A stretch of 64,000 nucleotides of DNA from an uncultured OM182 clade bacterium (lineage in GTDB: Bacteria > Pseudomonadota > Gammaproteobacteria > Pseudomonadales > Azotimanducaceae). The stretch covers positions 62,001 to 126,000 of the forward strand of contig CAJJAA010000008.1 in assembly GCA_905182025.1 (NCBI GenBank), written 5' to 3'. Made by a program: the position numbers and the translations under genes. Positions 41,375 through 51,443 of this stretch are shown in pieces; the stretch's first letter is position 1; each line of letters opens with the position of its first letter. A model generated the notes under the pieces. The model had not been told where the DNA came from. It ran no database searches and was given only the letters and a program-made list of their open reading frames with translations.

Positions 41375-41806
41375 ATGTCTGAAGCAGAAACAGAAACAAC
41401 TACTGAGAGCACTGAAACAGCGTCAACTCCAGCTCCAGCTCGACGCAAAGGTAAGCGTCAAGTTGTAGATGGTCTTGCACATATTCATGCCTCATTTAAT
41501 AACACGATCATTACCATTACAGATCGTCAAGGTGGCGCATTAAGCTGGGCCACTGCTGGTGGTTCTGGTTTCCGTGGTGCTCGAAAAAGTACACCCTTTG
41601 CTGCTCAGGTAGCAGCGGAACGAGCTGGTACGGCGGCGCTCGATTATGGTCTTCAGAACCTTGAAGTCTTTGTGAAGGGACCAGGACCTGGTCGTGAAGC
41701 AGCTGTTCGTGCACTAAACGGGGTTGGTTATAGAATTACCAACATCACAGATGTTACACCTATTCCACACAACGGTTGTCGTCCTCCAAAACGACGACGC
41801 GTGTAG
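41375..41806 (+). CDS. rpsK: Ribosomal protein S11 with acidic N-terminal extension
   Basis: S11 lies on the platform near the E site. From ATG 41375 the product has 143 residues, against about 129 in E. coli. The core [40 protein letters not shown] and the end [14 protein letters not shown] are standard. The first 22 or so residues, [20 protein letters not shown], are acidic and Thr-rich, whereas the usual N-terminus is short and basic. A GTG three codons upstream is also in frame. The ribosome site is weak for both. Confidence 0.96.
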   Translation: MSEAETETTTESTETASTPAPARRKGKRQVVDGLAHIHASFNNTIITITDRQGGALSWATAGGSGFRGARKSTPFAAQVAAERAGTAALDYGLQNLEVFVKGPGPGREAAVRALNGVGYRITNITDVTPIPHNGCRPPKRRRV

Positions 41807-41821
41807 TAGAGGAGATTACCC

Positions 41822-42439
41822 ATGGCGCGATATCTCGGCCCAACCTGTAAATTAGCAAGACGTGAAGGTACGGACCTCTACTTGAAGAGTGGAGTACGAC
41901 CTATAGAGTCTAAGTGCAAGATTGATACTGTACCCGGGCAGCATGGTGCTAGAAGAGCACGATTGTCTGACTACGCTGTGCAGTTACGTGAAAAGCAAAA
42001 AGTACGTCGCATTTATGGCGTGCTTGAAAAGCAATTCCGAAATTATTACAAAAAGGCTGATCGCCAGAAAGGCGCGACCGGTAGCAATCTACTTCTCTTG
42101 TTAGAGCGAAGATTAGATAACGTAGTTTATCGAATGGGTTTCGGTTCTACTCGGGCGGAAGCACGCCAATTGGTATCACATAAATCAATTTTGGTTAACG
42201 GGCATGTAACAAACATCCCTTCTTACCAGGTTGAAGCGGGCGATACGATTGCGATTCGAGACAAATCAAAAAACCAACTCCGTATTCAAGGCGCGCTAGG
42301 TTTAGCTGCAAACAGAAGCATAGAGTGGGTTGACGTAAACTCAGACAAGTTAGAAGGTGTTTTTAAGTCGTATCCTGAGCGGGAAGAACTTCCTTCAGAG
42401 ATCAATGAAAACCTTATTGTCGAGCTGTACTCTAAGTAA
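41822..42439 (+). CDS. rpsD: Ribosomal protein S4
   Basis: S4 nucleates 30S assembly and in E. coli represses the alpha operon. The 205-residue product begins [20 protein letters not shown]. It has the S4 RNA-binding domain around [20 protein letters not shown] and ends [12 protein letters not shown]. The ribosome site is gaggag. Confidence 0.98.
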   Translation: MARYLGPTCKLARREGTDLYLKSGVRPIESKCKIDTVPGQHGARRARLSDYAVQLREKQKVRRIYGVLEKQFRNYYKKADRQKGATGSNLLLLLERRLDNVVYRMGFGSTRAEARQLVSHKSILVNGHVTNIPSYQVEAGDTIAIRDKSKNQLRIQGALGLAANRSIEWVDVNSDKLEGVFKSYPEREELPSEINENLIVELYSK

Positions 42440-42485
42440 GCAATCTAACGATTTCCACTAGGGAAAATTCATAAAAGGTAAATTT

Positions 42486-43487
42486 ATGGCTCATTCGTCA
42501 TTAGAATTTTTAACGCCAAAGCACATTCAGGTTGAACAACTGAGTGAAACAAAGGCGACTGTTGTATTGGAACCATTGGAGCGAGGCTTTGGTCACACGC
42601 TCGGCAACGCACTGCGTCGTATATTGCTGTCATCAATGCCAGGTTGTGCTGTTGTAGAGACTGAAATTGAAGGTGTATTACACGAATACAGTTCAATTGA
42701 AGGCGTACAGGAAGATGTCATTGAAGTATTGTTAAACCTTAAGGGTGTAGCAATCAAATTAAATGAATCTGATGAGGCTGAATTGACAATCAACAAGCAG
42801 GGCCCTTGTGTGGTAACTGCTGGTGACTTTCAATTGGATCATGATGTTGAGATCGCTAACCCAGATCACGTTATTGCGACGTTGAACGAAAATGGCAAAC
42901 TTGTACTTCGTGCAAAAGTGGGCCGTGGACGTGGTTATGAACCCGCTGATGCGCGTGCTAATGACGAAGAATCAAGCCGTGCGATCGGTAGTTTGTTACT
43001 TGATGCGTCGTACAGTCCTGTTAGCCGTGTTTCTTACAAGGTAGACAGCGCTCGTGTAGAGCAGAGAACTGACCTTGATAAGTTGATCATTGATTTAGAA
43101 ACAAACGGAACGATTGACCCAGAAGAAGCGATTCGTCGTGCAGCGACAATTTTGCAACAACAGGTAAGCGTATTCGTTGACCTGCAAAGCGAAAACGAGC
43201 CTGAGCCAGAAGAGCATGAAGATGAGATTGATCCAATCTTGCTGCGCCCAGTCGATGACCTTGAGTTGACAGTTCGTTCAGCTAATTGTTTGAAAGCAGA
43301 AAATATTTATTACATAGGTGATTTGATCAGAAGAACTGAAGTTGAGCTTCTGAAAACACCAAACTTAGGCAAAAAGTCTCTGACTGAAATTAAAGATGTT
43401 CTTGCTTCAAGAGGGTTGTCTTTAGGTATGCGTCTGGAAAACTGGCCGCCTTCAAGTCTTCGTGGTGACGATCGAGTCCTAGGCTAG
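42486..43487 (+). CDS. rpoA: RNA polymerase alpha subunit
   Basis: The 333-residue subunit assembles the polymerase through its N-terminal domain (about 1-235; motif [20 protein letters not shown]). It binds UP elements and activators through its C-terminal domain (about 255-325; motif [20 protein letters not shown]). The linker is acidic ([13 protein letters not shown]). The ribosome site is aaaggtaaattt. It sits between rpsD and rplQ as usual. Confidence 0.99.
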   Translation: MAHSSLEFLTPKHIQVEQLSETKATVVLEPLERGFGHTLGNALRRILLSSMPGCAVVETEIEGVLHEYSSIEGVQEDVIEVLLNLKGVAIKLNESDEAELTINKQGPCVVTAGDFQLDHDVEIANPDHVIATLNENGKLVLRAKVGRGRGYEPADARANDEESSRAIGSLLLDASYSPVSRVSYKVDSARVEQRTDLDKLIIDLETNGTIDPEEAIRRAATILQQQVSVFVDLQSENEPEPEEHEDEIDPILLRPVDDLELTVRSANCLKAENIYYIGDLIRRTEVELLKTPNLGKKSLTEIKDVLASRGLSLGMRLENWPPSSLRGDDRVLG

Positions 43488-43520
43488 ACATTAATATAAG
43501 CGTTTTTAGGAAAGAATCTC

Positions 43521-43928
43521 ATGCGCCATAGAAAAAGTGGTAGACAGCTAAATAGAAATTCATCGCATAGAAAGGCGATGTTTAAAAATATGGCTTGTTC
43601 GTTGTTCGAGCACGAAGTTATTAAGACAACGTTGCCGAAAGCAAAAGAGTTGAAAAAGGTTGCAGAGCCTCTTATTACCCTTGCAAAGAATGACTCGGTT
43701 GCAAACCGACGACTTGCTTTTGCTCGAACGGGTAGTAAAGAAATGGTCGGTAAGTTATTTACTGACTTGGGTCCTCGATATGAAAATCGACCAGGGGGTT
43801 ACACGCGAATCCTTAAGTGTGGGTTTCGTGCCGGTGATTCCGCACCCATGGCTTTTGTTGAATTGGTTGATCGTCCATTGCCTGATCTCGATGAAGATTT
43901 AGACGATGATACTGACGGAGAAGCGTAA
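43521..43928 (+). CDS. rplQ: Ribosomal protein L17
   Basis: An exit-tunnel-side 50S protein. The 135-residue product starts [20 protein letters not shown] and contains [18 protein letters not shown]. The C-terminal tail is strongly acidic ([15 protein letters not shown]), some eight residues longer than in E. coli. It is the last gene of the alpha operon, followed by a terminator. Confidence 0.98.
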   Translation: MRHRKSGRQLNRNSSHRKAMFKNMACSLFEHEVIKTTLPKAKELKKVAEPLITLAKNDSVANRRLAFARTGSKEMVGKLFTDLGPRYENRPGGYTRILKCGFRAGDSAPMAFVELVDRPLPDLDEDLDDDTDGEA

Positions 43929-43945
43929 GCTTTAAGCTGTTTGTT

Positions 43946-43976
43946 AAAAAAGACCGGTGATGCCGGTCTTTTTTTT
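43946..43976 (+). terminator. Intrinsic terminator of the alpha operon
   Basis: A-tract, stem agaccgg / ccggtct (43951-43957 and 43963-43969), loop tgatg, then a run of eight or more T. It ends the whole S10-spc-alpha series and isolates the next gene. Confidence 0.92.
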
Positions 43977-44119
43977 GTCTGAAATTAAAGACTTTCGTCA
44001 TCCCACGCCCTTGTTGAACGATAGATGCTAAATAGGTCGTCAATGATCCGTGTCAGTGTGTAAAATTATTACTTTCGTTTTGAAATCTATACCGTACCCT
44101 TCACAAGGAGATTCGACTC

Positions 44120-45295
44120 ATGCCTAGTTCTTTTAATCCAACTGTGCGCACCCTCATGGGTCCAGGCCCGTCAGATGTGAATCCTCGAATTCTCGGTGCT
44201 ATGGCGAAGCCAACGATAGGTCATCTAGACCCCGAGTTTATTCGGTTGATGGATGAGATTAAGGGCATGCTGCAGTACGCTTATCGAACGAAAAATGAGC
44301 TAACTATTCCTGTTTCGGCGCCGGGTTCAGCAGGTATGGAAACATGTTTCGTTAACCTCGTTGAAGCAGGCGATAAGGTCATCGTTTGTGAAAACGGCGT
44401 CTTTGGTGGCCGTATGGCGGATAATGTTAGACGCCTTGGTGGCGTGGTTGTTCACGTTGAGCAGCAGTGGGGTCGTGCCGTTGATCTCGATGCGGTTGCA
44501 GATGCATTGAAAAATAATCCAGACGCAAAGATTGTTGCGTTTGTTCATGCTGAAACATCGACAGGTGCGCGATCAGATGCAAAAGGCATTTGTGATTTAG
44601 CGCGTCAGTCTGATTGTCTTACGATTGTTGATTGTGTCACTTCGCTGGCAGGTTGCGATGTCAACCTGGATGATTGGCAAGCCGATGCAGCCTATAGCGG
44701 CACTCAGAAATGTCTATCCTGTGCGCCAGGTTTGTCACCTATTTCGTTCAGCGACAAGGCCCTAGAGGTCGTTAAGAATCGCAAGACGCCGGTAACTTCG
44801 TGGTTTTTAGACCTTAACCTTGTGATGGGTTATTGGGGTGAGGGTCAAACCCGAGCGTACCACCATACAGCACCTGTAAATGCCCTTTATGGACTGCATG
44901 AAGCTTTGGTTGTTCTACAAGAAGAAGGACTTGAAGCAAGTTGGCAACGACATACAACAAATCACATGGCACTGCGCGCCGGTATAGAAGCAATGGGCAT
45001 GTCTTTTGTGGTGCCAGAAGATGAGCGGTTGGCGCAGCTTAATACCGTTACAATTCCCGAGGGTGTCAATGAAGCTGCAGTGCGTAAACAGTTGCTACAG
45101 CAGTTTAATCTTGAGATTGGCGCTGGCCTAGGCGCATTGGCGGGTAAGGTCTGGCGTATTGGTTTGATGGGTTATGCAAGCAACCCTAAGAATGTACTTC
45201 TGTGTGTTAATGCGCTGGAGGCCGTCTTGTCACAGTACAATGCGCCTATCAACAAAGGTGTAGCAACCGCAGCAGTGCAGGCAAGTTATAGCTGA
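44120..45295 (+). CDS. Class V aminotransferase, alanine/serine-glyoxylate type
   Basis: A PLP-dependent aminotransferase of 391 residues. It resembles eukaryotic alanine-glyoxylate aminotransferase and bacterial serine-glyoxylate transaminase. It begins MGPGPSDVNPRILGAM (13-28). Asp171 in TIVDCVTSLAG would contact the pyridine nitrogen, and Lys197 in YSGTQKCLSCAPG is the Schiff-base lysine. YHHTAPVNALYGLHEAL is the family substrate-site block. It likely moves an amino group to glyoxylate, giving glycine and pyruvate or hydroxypyruvate; the donor cannot be told from sequence. A strong ribosome site, aaggag, is present. The gene is free-standing between a terminator and a convergent gene. Confidence 0.9.
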   Translation: MPSSFNPTVRTLMGPGPSDVNPRILGAMAKPTIGHLDPEFIRLMDEIKGMLQYAYRTKNELTIPVSAPGSAGMETCFVNLVEAGDKVIVCENGVFGGRMADNVRRLGGVVVHVEQQWGRAVDLDAVADALKNNPDAKIVAFVHAETSTGARSDAKGICDLARQSDCLTIVDCVTSLAGCDVNLDDWQADAAYSGTQKCLSCAPGLSPISFSDKALEVVKNRKTPVTSWFLDLNLVMGYWGEGQTRAYHHTAPVNALYGLHEALVVLQEEGLEASWQRHTTNHMALRAGIEAMGMSFVVPEDERLAQLNTVTIPEGVNEAAVRKQLLQQFNLEIGAGLGALAGKVWRIGLMGYASNPKNVLLCVNALEAVLSQYNAPINKGVATAAVQASYS

Positions 45296-45314
45296 AGAAA
45301 CTGTTCATTAACGA

Positions 45315-45335
45315 GAGGCGCAAGGCCTGCGTCTC
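45315..45335. terminator. Possible shared hairpin between convergent genes
   Basis: Stem gaggcgca / tgcgtctc (one G-T pair) with loop aggcc lies between the aminotransferase stop and the stop of the reverse-strand lipoprotein gene. There is no T-run on either side, so a terminator role is only likely by position. Confidence 0.45.
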
Positions 45336-45774
45336 ATTCTTGCCGATAATGAAGTTCGAATAACTGCATATTGCTGATGCCCTCGCGGGTCGAGTCCAAA
45401 CCATATTTCTCTTCATAGGCGCGTAAGACATTCCCGCGTTTGTTTGCTTCAATAACCCGAGACGCCGTAAGCCTATATATCTTGCCATCGACACCGATAC
45501 GAATTGAAGGGTCGGCTTCGATTTGTTTGGCCCATTTACTGCGTTGGTTGGCAGTGCCTATAAAAATGCCACGTTCCACCAGCACCACTCGTAAGTTGAT
45601 GGAGTAAGGTTGCCGCGGACGCAGTTCAACTTGGATCGTACGGGGTAAATCATGCCAGTCGACAGCGCCGCTGACGAGTTCGCCTGACAGGCGACCGCCA
45701 GGTACGACCAAAAAGGCTTGCCCACATGCGGTGAGCAAAGACAAAAAAATAAACACCATGATGGCGGCGCGCAT
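45334..45774 (-). CDS. Small lipoprotein, possible split-barrel (nitroreductase/DUF2255-like) fold
   Basis: A 146-residue protein with a lipoprotein signal: hydrophobic residues 4-14 and lipobox LLTAC with Cys17. The mature part has alternating beta segments and the stretch RGIFIGTANQRSKWAKQIEA, then IRIGVDGKIYRLTASRVIEA. That arrangement recalls small flavin- or F420-type split-barrel proteins, but I cannot confirm a cofactor. It may be anchored to the outer membrane. The start could also be the ATG six codons in. It shares the strand with uvrA, with its start 50 bp after the uvrA stop. Confidence 0.65.
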   Translation of the reverse strand: MRAAIMVFIFLSLLTACGQAFLVVPGGRLSGELVSGAVDWHDLPRTIQVELRPRQPYSINLRVVLVERGIFIGTANQRSKWAKQIEADPSIRIGVDGKIYRLTASRVIEANKRGNVLRAYEEKYGLDSTREGISNMQLFELHYRQE

Positions 45775-45824
45775 ACTTAACCCCTAAGTAGCCAGTGCTC
45801 TTTTATCGCTATCCCAGCGTGTAC

Positions 45825-48668
45825 TTAACTGCTCTGGTTGGCGAGTAAAGGTTTCAAAAATTGACCGGTAAAAGACGCCTGATTGAGAGAAAGATCTTCC
45901 GGCGTACCAACACCAACGATTTGCCCGCCACCTGATCCGCCTTCGGGCCCAAGGTCAACGATCCAATCCGCGGTCTTTATTACGTCAAGGTTGTGCTCAA
46001 TGATGACGACAGTGTTGCCTTGATCTCGTAGATGGTGCAAGACGTCTAACAACTGCTCTATATCGTGAAAGTGTAAACCCGTCGTGGGTTCATCGAGGAT
46101 ATAGAGTGTTTTACCGGTATCTCGTTTTGACAATTCTCTCGATAATTTCACCCGCTGGGCTTCACCTCCCGACAGTGTCGTTGCACTTTGGCCTAGGCGG
46201 ATATAACCAAGACCAACATCCGTGAGCGTGGATAGCCTTCTTTCAATCATGGGTACGGCGCCGAAAAATGCCTTTGCATCCTCTACTGTTAGATCGAGCA
46301 CCTCGTGAATATTTTTGCCCTTGTAGCGTACCTCTAGAGTTTCTCTATTGTATCTTTTACCTTTGCACTCATCGCAGGTCACATAGACATCGGGTAGAAA
46401 ATGCATTTCCACTTTAATCAACCCGTCGCCCTGACATGCTTCACACCGCCCACCTTTCACATTAAAGCTGAATCTTCCTGGTTTGTAACCGCGCGACCTT
46501 GCTTCCTGTGTCGCAGCAAATAACTCTCTTATTGGTGTAAATATATTGGTGTAGGTGGCTGGGTTTGAACGTGGTGTTCTGCCAATAGGGCTTTGGTCGA
46601 TATCGACAACCTTGTCGAGTAGATTCAGACCAATAATTTCATCGAACGGCGCTGCCTGAGGGTTTTGTGCACCGTTTAACTCGCAAGCGGCGAGAGGGTA
46701 GAGAGTGCCGTTGATCAATGTTGATTTACCCGAACCTGATACACCGGTAATACATGTCATTAAACCTATTGGGATTTGCAGGTCGATGTTACGAAGATTG
46801 TTTCCCGACGCGCCCGTAATGGTAAGAATTTTTTCAGGGTTATACACAGATCGACTCTTCGGTACCTTGATACCTCGGACACCCGATAGAAATTGACCAG
46901 TGATACTCTCCTTGGAATCGAGTATCTGATCGATGGTGCCGTGAGCAACAACTTCTCCACCGTGGACGCCAGCGCCTGGGCCTATATCAATCACGTAATC
47001 GGCAGAACGTATTGCCTCTTCATCGTGCTCAACGACAATGACGGTATTGCCGATATCACGAAGATGATTAAGGGTGGCGAGTAAGCGTTGATTGTCGCGT
47101 TGGTGCAATCCTATCGAAGGCTCATCGAGGATGTACATAACCCCCACCAAGCCGGCACCGATCTGACTCGCCAGTCGAATCCTTTGCGCTTCACCACCAC
47201 TTAATGTGTCGGCGCTTCTCGATAACGAAAGGTAGTTAAGCCCGACGTCGATAAGAAAACTTAACCTTGCGCTGATTTCCTTTAAAATTTTATCGGCGAT
47301 CTCGGCGCGCTGGCCCGTGAGTGACAACGTTGAGAAATACTTGTGTGCTTCAACAATAGACCAGTTGGTGATCTCGGGTAGGGTGGTGCCTTCGATGGTG
47401 ACCGACATAGCATCTTTATTGAGTCGATCGCCGTGGCACGACGGACAGTTCTGGGTGCTTAAGAATTTCGCGAGGTTTTCTCTAACAACCTGAGATTCAG
47501 TATCTTTAAATCGTCGCTCCATATTTGGGATAATGCCTTCAAATGGATGTGCGCGCGTATATTCATCACCCTTGTCATTCACGTAGCGGAATTTGACGTC
47601 CTCACTTTTTGTGCCCGTCAGAATGTAGGCGCGGTTTGCCTCTGACAATTCCCTAAAGGGCGTTTCAAGTTCAAACCCAAAATGTTCTGCCAATGAGGCC
47701 AGCATTTGGAAATAGTAGATATTTCGGCGATCCCAACCTTGGATTGCGCCTTCGGCCAAGGAGAGTTCGTCATCTAGCACGACATTGTTCACATCAAAGA
47801 ACTGATTCAAACCCAAGCCATCGCATGCATTGCAGGCGCCGGCGGGGTTGTTGAATGAAAAAAGGCGCGGTTCTAATTCTGCTATAGAGTGACCACATTG
47901 CGGGCAAGCGAATCTCGACGAGAAGACGAGATCGTCCTGGTCTTCGTCCATAAAACTGATGCTCGCGATACCATCTGATAGGGATGTAGCTGTCTCGAAG
48001 GAGTCCGCTAATCGGGTTTTCAGATCCTCTCGTGTTTTAAGTCGATCGACAACGACTTCAATCGTGTGCTTCTTTTTCTTATCAAGTGCAGGGGTTTCGT
48101 CGAGATCAGTAACAATGCCATCTATCCTTGCGCGAACAAATCCCTGACTGCGCAGCTGACTAAAAAGGTGTAGATGTTCGCCTTTGCGCTCTTTTACCAT
48201 GGGAGCAAGTAGCATGATGCGCTGGCCTTCAGGCAGGGCGAGTACTTTATCAACCATTTGTGAAATGGATTGGGCTTCCAGTTTAATATCATGATCGGGG
48301 CAGTGTGGTTCACCTACGCGGGCAAACATGAGTCTAAGATAATCGTAGATTTCAGTTATGGTGCCGACGGTCGAGCGAGGGTTGTGACTCGTTGATTTTT
48401 GTTCGATGGAAATAGCAGGTGAAAGACCATCAATGTGATCGACATCGGGCTTTTCCATCAGACTTAGAAATTGGCGAGCATAGGCTGAAAGAGACTCAAC
48501 ATAGCGCCGCTGTCCTTCCGCATAAAGCGTATCAAATGCTAAGGAAGACTTGCCTGAACCTGAAAGCCCCGTCACAACCACGAGCTTGTCCCGGGGAATA
48601 TCGAGACTGATATTCTTCAGGTTGTGTGTTCTAGCACCTTGTATGGAAATAAAGTTCATGGGTGACAA
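45825..48668 (-). CDS. uvrA: Excinuclease ABC subunit A
   Basis: UvrA finds bulky DNA lesions and loads UvrB in nucleotide excision repair. The 947-residue protein has two ABC ATPase modules: Walker [15 protein letters not shown] near residue 33 and [14 protein letters not shown] in the second half, with the matching signatures [12 protein letters not shown] and [12 protein letters not shown]. Zinc sites are [10 protein letters not shown] and, in the second module, CEACQGDG / [10 protein letters not shown]. No SOS-type operator (CTGT-N8-ACAG) is visible in the upstream gap. It is divergent from ssb across 551 bp. Confidence 0.99.
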   Translation of the reverse strand: MSPMNFISIQGARTHNLKNISLDIPRDKLVVVTGLSGSGKSSLAFDTLYAEGQRRYVESLSAYARQFLSLMEKPDVDHIDGLSPAISIEQKSTSHNPRSTVGTITEIYDYLRLMFARVGEPHCPDHDIKLEAQSISQMVDKVLALPEGQRIMLLAPMVKERKGEHLHLFSQLRSQGFVRARIDGIVTDLDETPALDKKKKHTIEVVVDRLKTREDLKTRLADSFETATSLSDGIASISFMDEDQDDLVFSSRFACPQCGHSIAELEPRLFSFNNPAGACNACDGLGLNQFFDVNNVVLDDELSLAEGAIQGWDRRNIYYFQMLASLAEHFGFELETPFRELSEANRAYILTGTKSEDVKFRYVNDKGDEYTRAHPFEGIIPNMERRFKDTESQVVRENLAKFLSTQNCPSCHGDRLNKDAMSVTIEGTTLPEITNWSIVEAHKYFSTLSLTGQRAEIADKILKEISARLSFLIDVGLNYLSLSRSADTLSGGEAQRIRLASQIGAGLVGVMYILDEPSIGLHQRDNQRLLATLNHLRDIGNTVIVVEHDEEAIRSADYVIDIGPGAGVHGGEVVAHGTIDQILDSKESITGQFLSGVRGIKVPKSRSVYNPEKILTITGASGNNLRNIDLQIPIGLMTCITGVSGSGKSTLINGTLYPLAACELNGAQNPQAAPFDEIIGLNLLDKVVDIDQSPIGRTPRSNPATYTNIFTPIRELFAATQEARSRGYKPGRFSFNVKGGRCEACQGDGLIKVEMHFLPDVYVTCDECKGKRYNRETLEVRYKGKNIHEVLDLTVEDAKAFFGAVPMIERRLSTLTDVGLGYIRLGQSATTLSGGEAQRVKLSRELSKRDTGKTLYILDEPTTGLHFHDIEQLLDVLHHLRDQGNTVVIIEHNLDVIKTADWIVDLGPEGGSGGGQIVGVGTPEDLSLNQASFTGQFLKPLLANQSS

Positions 48669-49219
48669 ATGTTAATCCTAATAGGGCGTACAATTTTTAG
48701 GTGCCGGAGTAGGCACGATGAAAAGCTGAGATTGGAGCTTGTGAGTAAGCGGGAAAATTCAGTCTTTAGCTGGTTGTCGATTTATGGGTCTATCGGTGAC
48801 TGATCTATCTACTTTATTTCTACTGAACCCTCTTTAGATCTCTGTTCAGATCTCTTATATGATCTTTCTGCTGGTTCACTTCGACACCGAGTTCTGCTCG
48901 CGCAAAGCACGATGATATAAGCTTGGCGACCAGTAATCAAAATACTTCGCATTCGTTCACGAGTAGGTTGGAAATTGGCAATTTCGAGCCTATTTTTTAC
49001 CGACGCAAAATGCTCTCATCACAAATGTCACATTACTTACAGAGGATGTAGACAACAAACTGCCAAAGTATTGCGAGACGGGTTATCATTCGTTACATGT
49101 TTAACTAAAGCACCGGCCCGGTTTAGTATCGGCTCGTTAATATGAAATGATCAGGCGTTATTAGGGCTGCTGGAGGATGTTCCTCAGGCTCTACTAATTC
49201 AAGCAAAAAGGAGATCTGC
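48669..49219. other. 551-bp uvrA-ssb divergent intergenic region without a supported gene
   Basis: The gap is unusually long for this compact window. It contains a small hairpin (gtgcc ggagta ggcac, about 48701-48716), the direct repeat agatctct (twice near 48836-48860) and no reading frame that looks protein-coding. In some relatives a transporter gene lies here. I see no recognisable remnant of one, nor an SOS box. Confidence 0.6.
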
Positions 49220-49729
49220 ATGGCTCGTGGAATCAATAAGGTGATACTCGTTGGTAATTTGGGTAATGACCCTGAAAAACGCGCGCTACCTAATGGTAAC
49301 GCTGTGACCAATATTAGCGTGGCGACATCTGAAAGTTGGAAGGACCGTGAATCGGGTCAAACGACCGATCGCACCGAGTGGCACCGAGTTGTATTCTTTA
49401 ATCGGTTAGCGGAGGTTGCTGCTCAATATCTCACAAAGGGCTCGAAGGTCTATATCGAAGGGCAGCTGCGTACCCGGCAGTGGGATAAAGATGGCCAGAA
49501 GCACTACAGCACAGAAATCATCGCACGCGAGATGCAAATGTTAGACAGTCGTGGTGAGAATATGGGTGGTGCAAACATGGGCGGCGGTAACGCGGGTGGC
49601 GGCTACGATCAAAGTAATTCAGCACCCTCTAGTTCGGCTGGCAATCCAGGCGCTAACGCGGGTGGCAGCTCAGCGCCTACTTACGACGCACCCCCCGCTG
49701 AAGACTTTAACGATGATATTCCCTTTTAA
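49220..49729 (+). CDS. ssb: Single-stranded DNA-binding protein
   Basis: SSB coats single-stranded DNA and recruits repair and replication proteins. The 169-residue product has an OB fold (about 1-110; [38 protein letters not shown]), a Gly/Asn/Ser-rich linker (about 115-155) and the partner-binding tip ending DDIPF. A strong ribosome site, aaggag, is present. The stop overlaps the stop of convergent uppP. Confidence 0.98.
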   Translation: MARGINKVILVGNLGNDPEKRALPNGNAVTNISVATSESWKDRESGQTTDRTEWHRVVFFNRLAEVAAQYLTKGSKVYIEGQLRTRQWDKDGQKHYSTEIIAREMQMLDSRGENMGGANMGGGNAGGGYDQSNSAPSSSAGNPGANAGGSSAPTYDAPPAEDFNDDIPF

Positions 49730-50583
49730 GAAGACATCGTGACAAACAGGAACAGCACTGCCGCCAACGCGAAACGGTAGATGACGAATGGCAGAAATCC
49801 AATCCTATTGATGTATGCCAGGAATAGTCGAATACACGTGTAGGCGGCAACAAAAGATATACCCAGCCCCAAGCTCAGACTTAACCAATCAATGGGTAAG
49901 TCTGCTGTCAACAAGTCCCAGCTTTTCAGCGCACTAGCACCTGCGATGGCGGGGATAGAAAGAAGAAAAGAGATGCGTGATGCAGCTTCACGTGAATACC
50001 CTAGAAAGAGCGCGCAACTCATGGTCACGCCCGATCTAGATGTGCCTGGTATCAGTGCGAAACATTGAGATACGCCGATCATTAACGCACCCTTCCACGA
50101 TAAGTCAGTCTCGACAATATTCCGTTTACCCCACCGATCTGCGATCAATAGTAAGAGCCCAAAGATCAAGGTGGTGGCGATGATAATATGAACACTACGT
50201 AGTTCGGTTTCGACGATATCTTTAAGCAGGAACCCAACCGGGATAAGTGGCAGGCTGGCGATGAGTAGATTGTTGGCAAAGCGAGAGTGTGCTGTTTGAG
50301 TGCCGCCGATTTGTTGCACGAAACCGGTCGTCAGTTGAACGACGTCGGCCCTAAAGTACCAAACCACCGCCAACAAAGAGCCCAAATGCACAGCTGTATC
50401 GAACGCAAGCCCTTGGTCCGGCCAGCCGAGTACAGAGAAGGGCAATATCAGATGCGCAGAGCTCGAGATTGGCAGAAACTCGGTGAGCCCCTGAACGAGT
50501 GATAGAAAGATGATTTGGATGAGTTCCAAAAGGATACACCGAGAGAATTGGCGAAGTGTAACGTTCGTGCCCGTGGCTGACAA
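49726..50583 (-). CDS. uppP: Undecaprenyl-diphosphate phosphatase (BacA/UppP)
   Basis: UppP dephosphorylates undecaprenyl pyrophosphate so the lipid carrier can be reused in peptidoglycan synthesis. It is a multi-helix membrane protein of up to 285 residues. Family motifs are [16 protein letters not shown] (Glu and Ser-rich block) and the second block [10 protein letters not shown]. The start is uncertain: the TTG at 50583 gives about 18 residues more than the family norm, and the TTG at 50529 gives [14 protein letters not shown], closer to E. coli. Neither has a clear ribosome site. The stop codon overlaps that of ssb on the other strand. Confidence 0.95.
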   Translation of the reverse strand: MSATGTNVTLRQFSRCILLELIQIIFLSLVQGLTEFLPISSSAHLILPFSVLGWPDQGLAFDTAVHLGSLLAVVWYFRADVVQLTTGFVQQIGGTQTAHSRFANNLLIASLPLIPVGFLLKDIVETELRSVHIIIATTLIFGLLLLIADRWGKRNIVETDLSWKGALMIGVSQCFALIPGTSRSGVTMSCALFLGYSREAASRISFLLSIPAIAGASALKSWDLLTADLPIDWLSLSLGLGISFVAAYTCIRLFLAYINRIGFLPFVIYRFALAAVLFLFVTMSS

Positions 50584-50659
50584 TCAGTTGTGTCTTGTCG
50601 GATCTTTTGTCTGCCTCAAAGTCAAAGCCCTTGCGAGTCTATTCGGTTAAACTTAGTGG

Positions 50660-51271
50660 ATGAGTATGATTCCTATTTTCCCGTTACCCGCGGTTCTTTT
50701 TCCTGGCGGGAAGACATTTTTACAAATTTTTGAACCACGATATTTGTCGATGGTTAAATCTTGCATGAAAGCAAACAAGGGCTTTGGGGTTGTACTGGCT
50801 GACCCAAACGCATCTTTGAATGCACCTCAGATCGTTGGTAAGGGCAACAGTGCATATCAGATCGCCAGATATGGCACGCTATGCTCAATTGTCGATTTTG
50901 ATTTGAGACAAAATGGTCGGCTACAGATTACGATTCAGGGCGATGCGAAATTTCATATCGAAGCATTATCAATAGCCGAAGATGAGCTTGTTACGGGCCA
51001 AGTCTCAATCATCGCGTCTGAAGTTAGTGCGCCAGTGCCTGCAGACAAACAACATCTCGTTGAGCTCCTTCAAACCCTTGCGCAGCACGCTTCAATTCAG
51101 CCATTGGGGTTAGAGCTTGATCTGGTAAGAGCTGATCAGGTCGGCGGTCGGCTGGTCGAGTTGCTACCTAACAGTAACGACTTTAAACAGAAGATGCTGG
51201 AACTCAACGACCCTCTGCTGCGGTTGGAAGAAATTGAATCGCAGTTGCTCGCTCTGCAGCAGTCGGAGTGA
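50660..51271 (+). CDS. Lon N-terminal (substrate-binding) domain protein
   Basis: A 203-residue protein that consists of the N-terminal domain of Lon protease only: IPIFPLPAVLFPGGKTFLQI followed by FEPRYLSMVKSCMKANKGFG, then RLQITIQGDAKFHIEALSI. It has no ATPase or protease domain. Such stand-alone proteins are common in proteobacteria and their role is not settled. It is divergent from uppP. No obvious partner gene is adjacent. Confidence 0.88.
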   Translation: MSMIPIFPLPAVLFPGGKTFLQIFEPRYLSMVKSCMKANKGFGVVLADPNASLNAPQIVGKGNSAYQIARYGTLCSIVDFDLRQNGRLQITIQGDAKFHIEALSIAEDELVTGQVSIIASEVSAPVPADKQHLVELLQTLAQHASIQPLGLELDLVRADQVGGRLVELLPNSNDFKQKMLELNDPLLRLEEIESQLLALQQSE

Positions 51272-51393
51272 GGCTTAAGCCTGCAGATAGGCTGTTCGGG
51301 TTTGCGTGCCGAGACTGCGCCGCTGCCTCGGTCAGTGGATTGTTTGGCATTGTTTAGCGTGTTTTCACTGAAACGCGATGGTGCACAACTTAA

Positions 51394-51427
51394 CGTGAAA
51401 AATCGAGTATAATGCCGATTTTTCGCG
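51394..51427. promoter_or_regulatory. Inverted repeat bracketing the -10 box of proA
   Basis: Arms cgtgaaaaatcg and cgatttttcgcg (11 of 12 bases complementary, inner 9 bp perfect) enclose a 10-bp centre that contains TATAAT (51408-51413). The -35 region is poor. The layout fits an operator that covers the promoter. A stem in upstream read-through RNA is the alternative. proA starts at 51444. Confidence 0.5.
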
Positions 51428-51443
51428 CCTAGAAAACAGTGTC

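Noticed and set aside
48830-48870. Possible SOS operator near ctgttcagatct
   Set aside because: CTGT is not followed by ACAG at the required spacing; only a short agatctct repeat is present.
51394-51427. Intrinsic terminator of the Lon-N domain gene
   Set aside because: The stem is AT-rich, has a 10-nt loop and no following T-run; the TATAAT in its centre suits a promoter/operator better.
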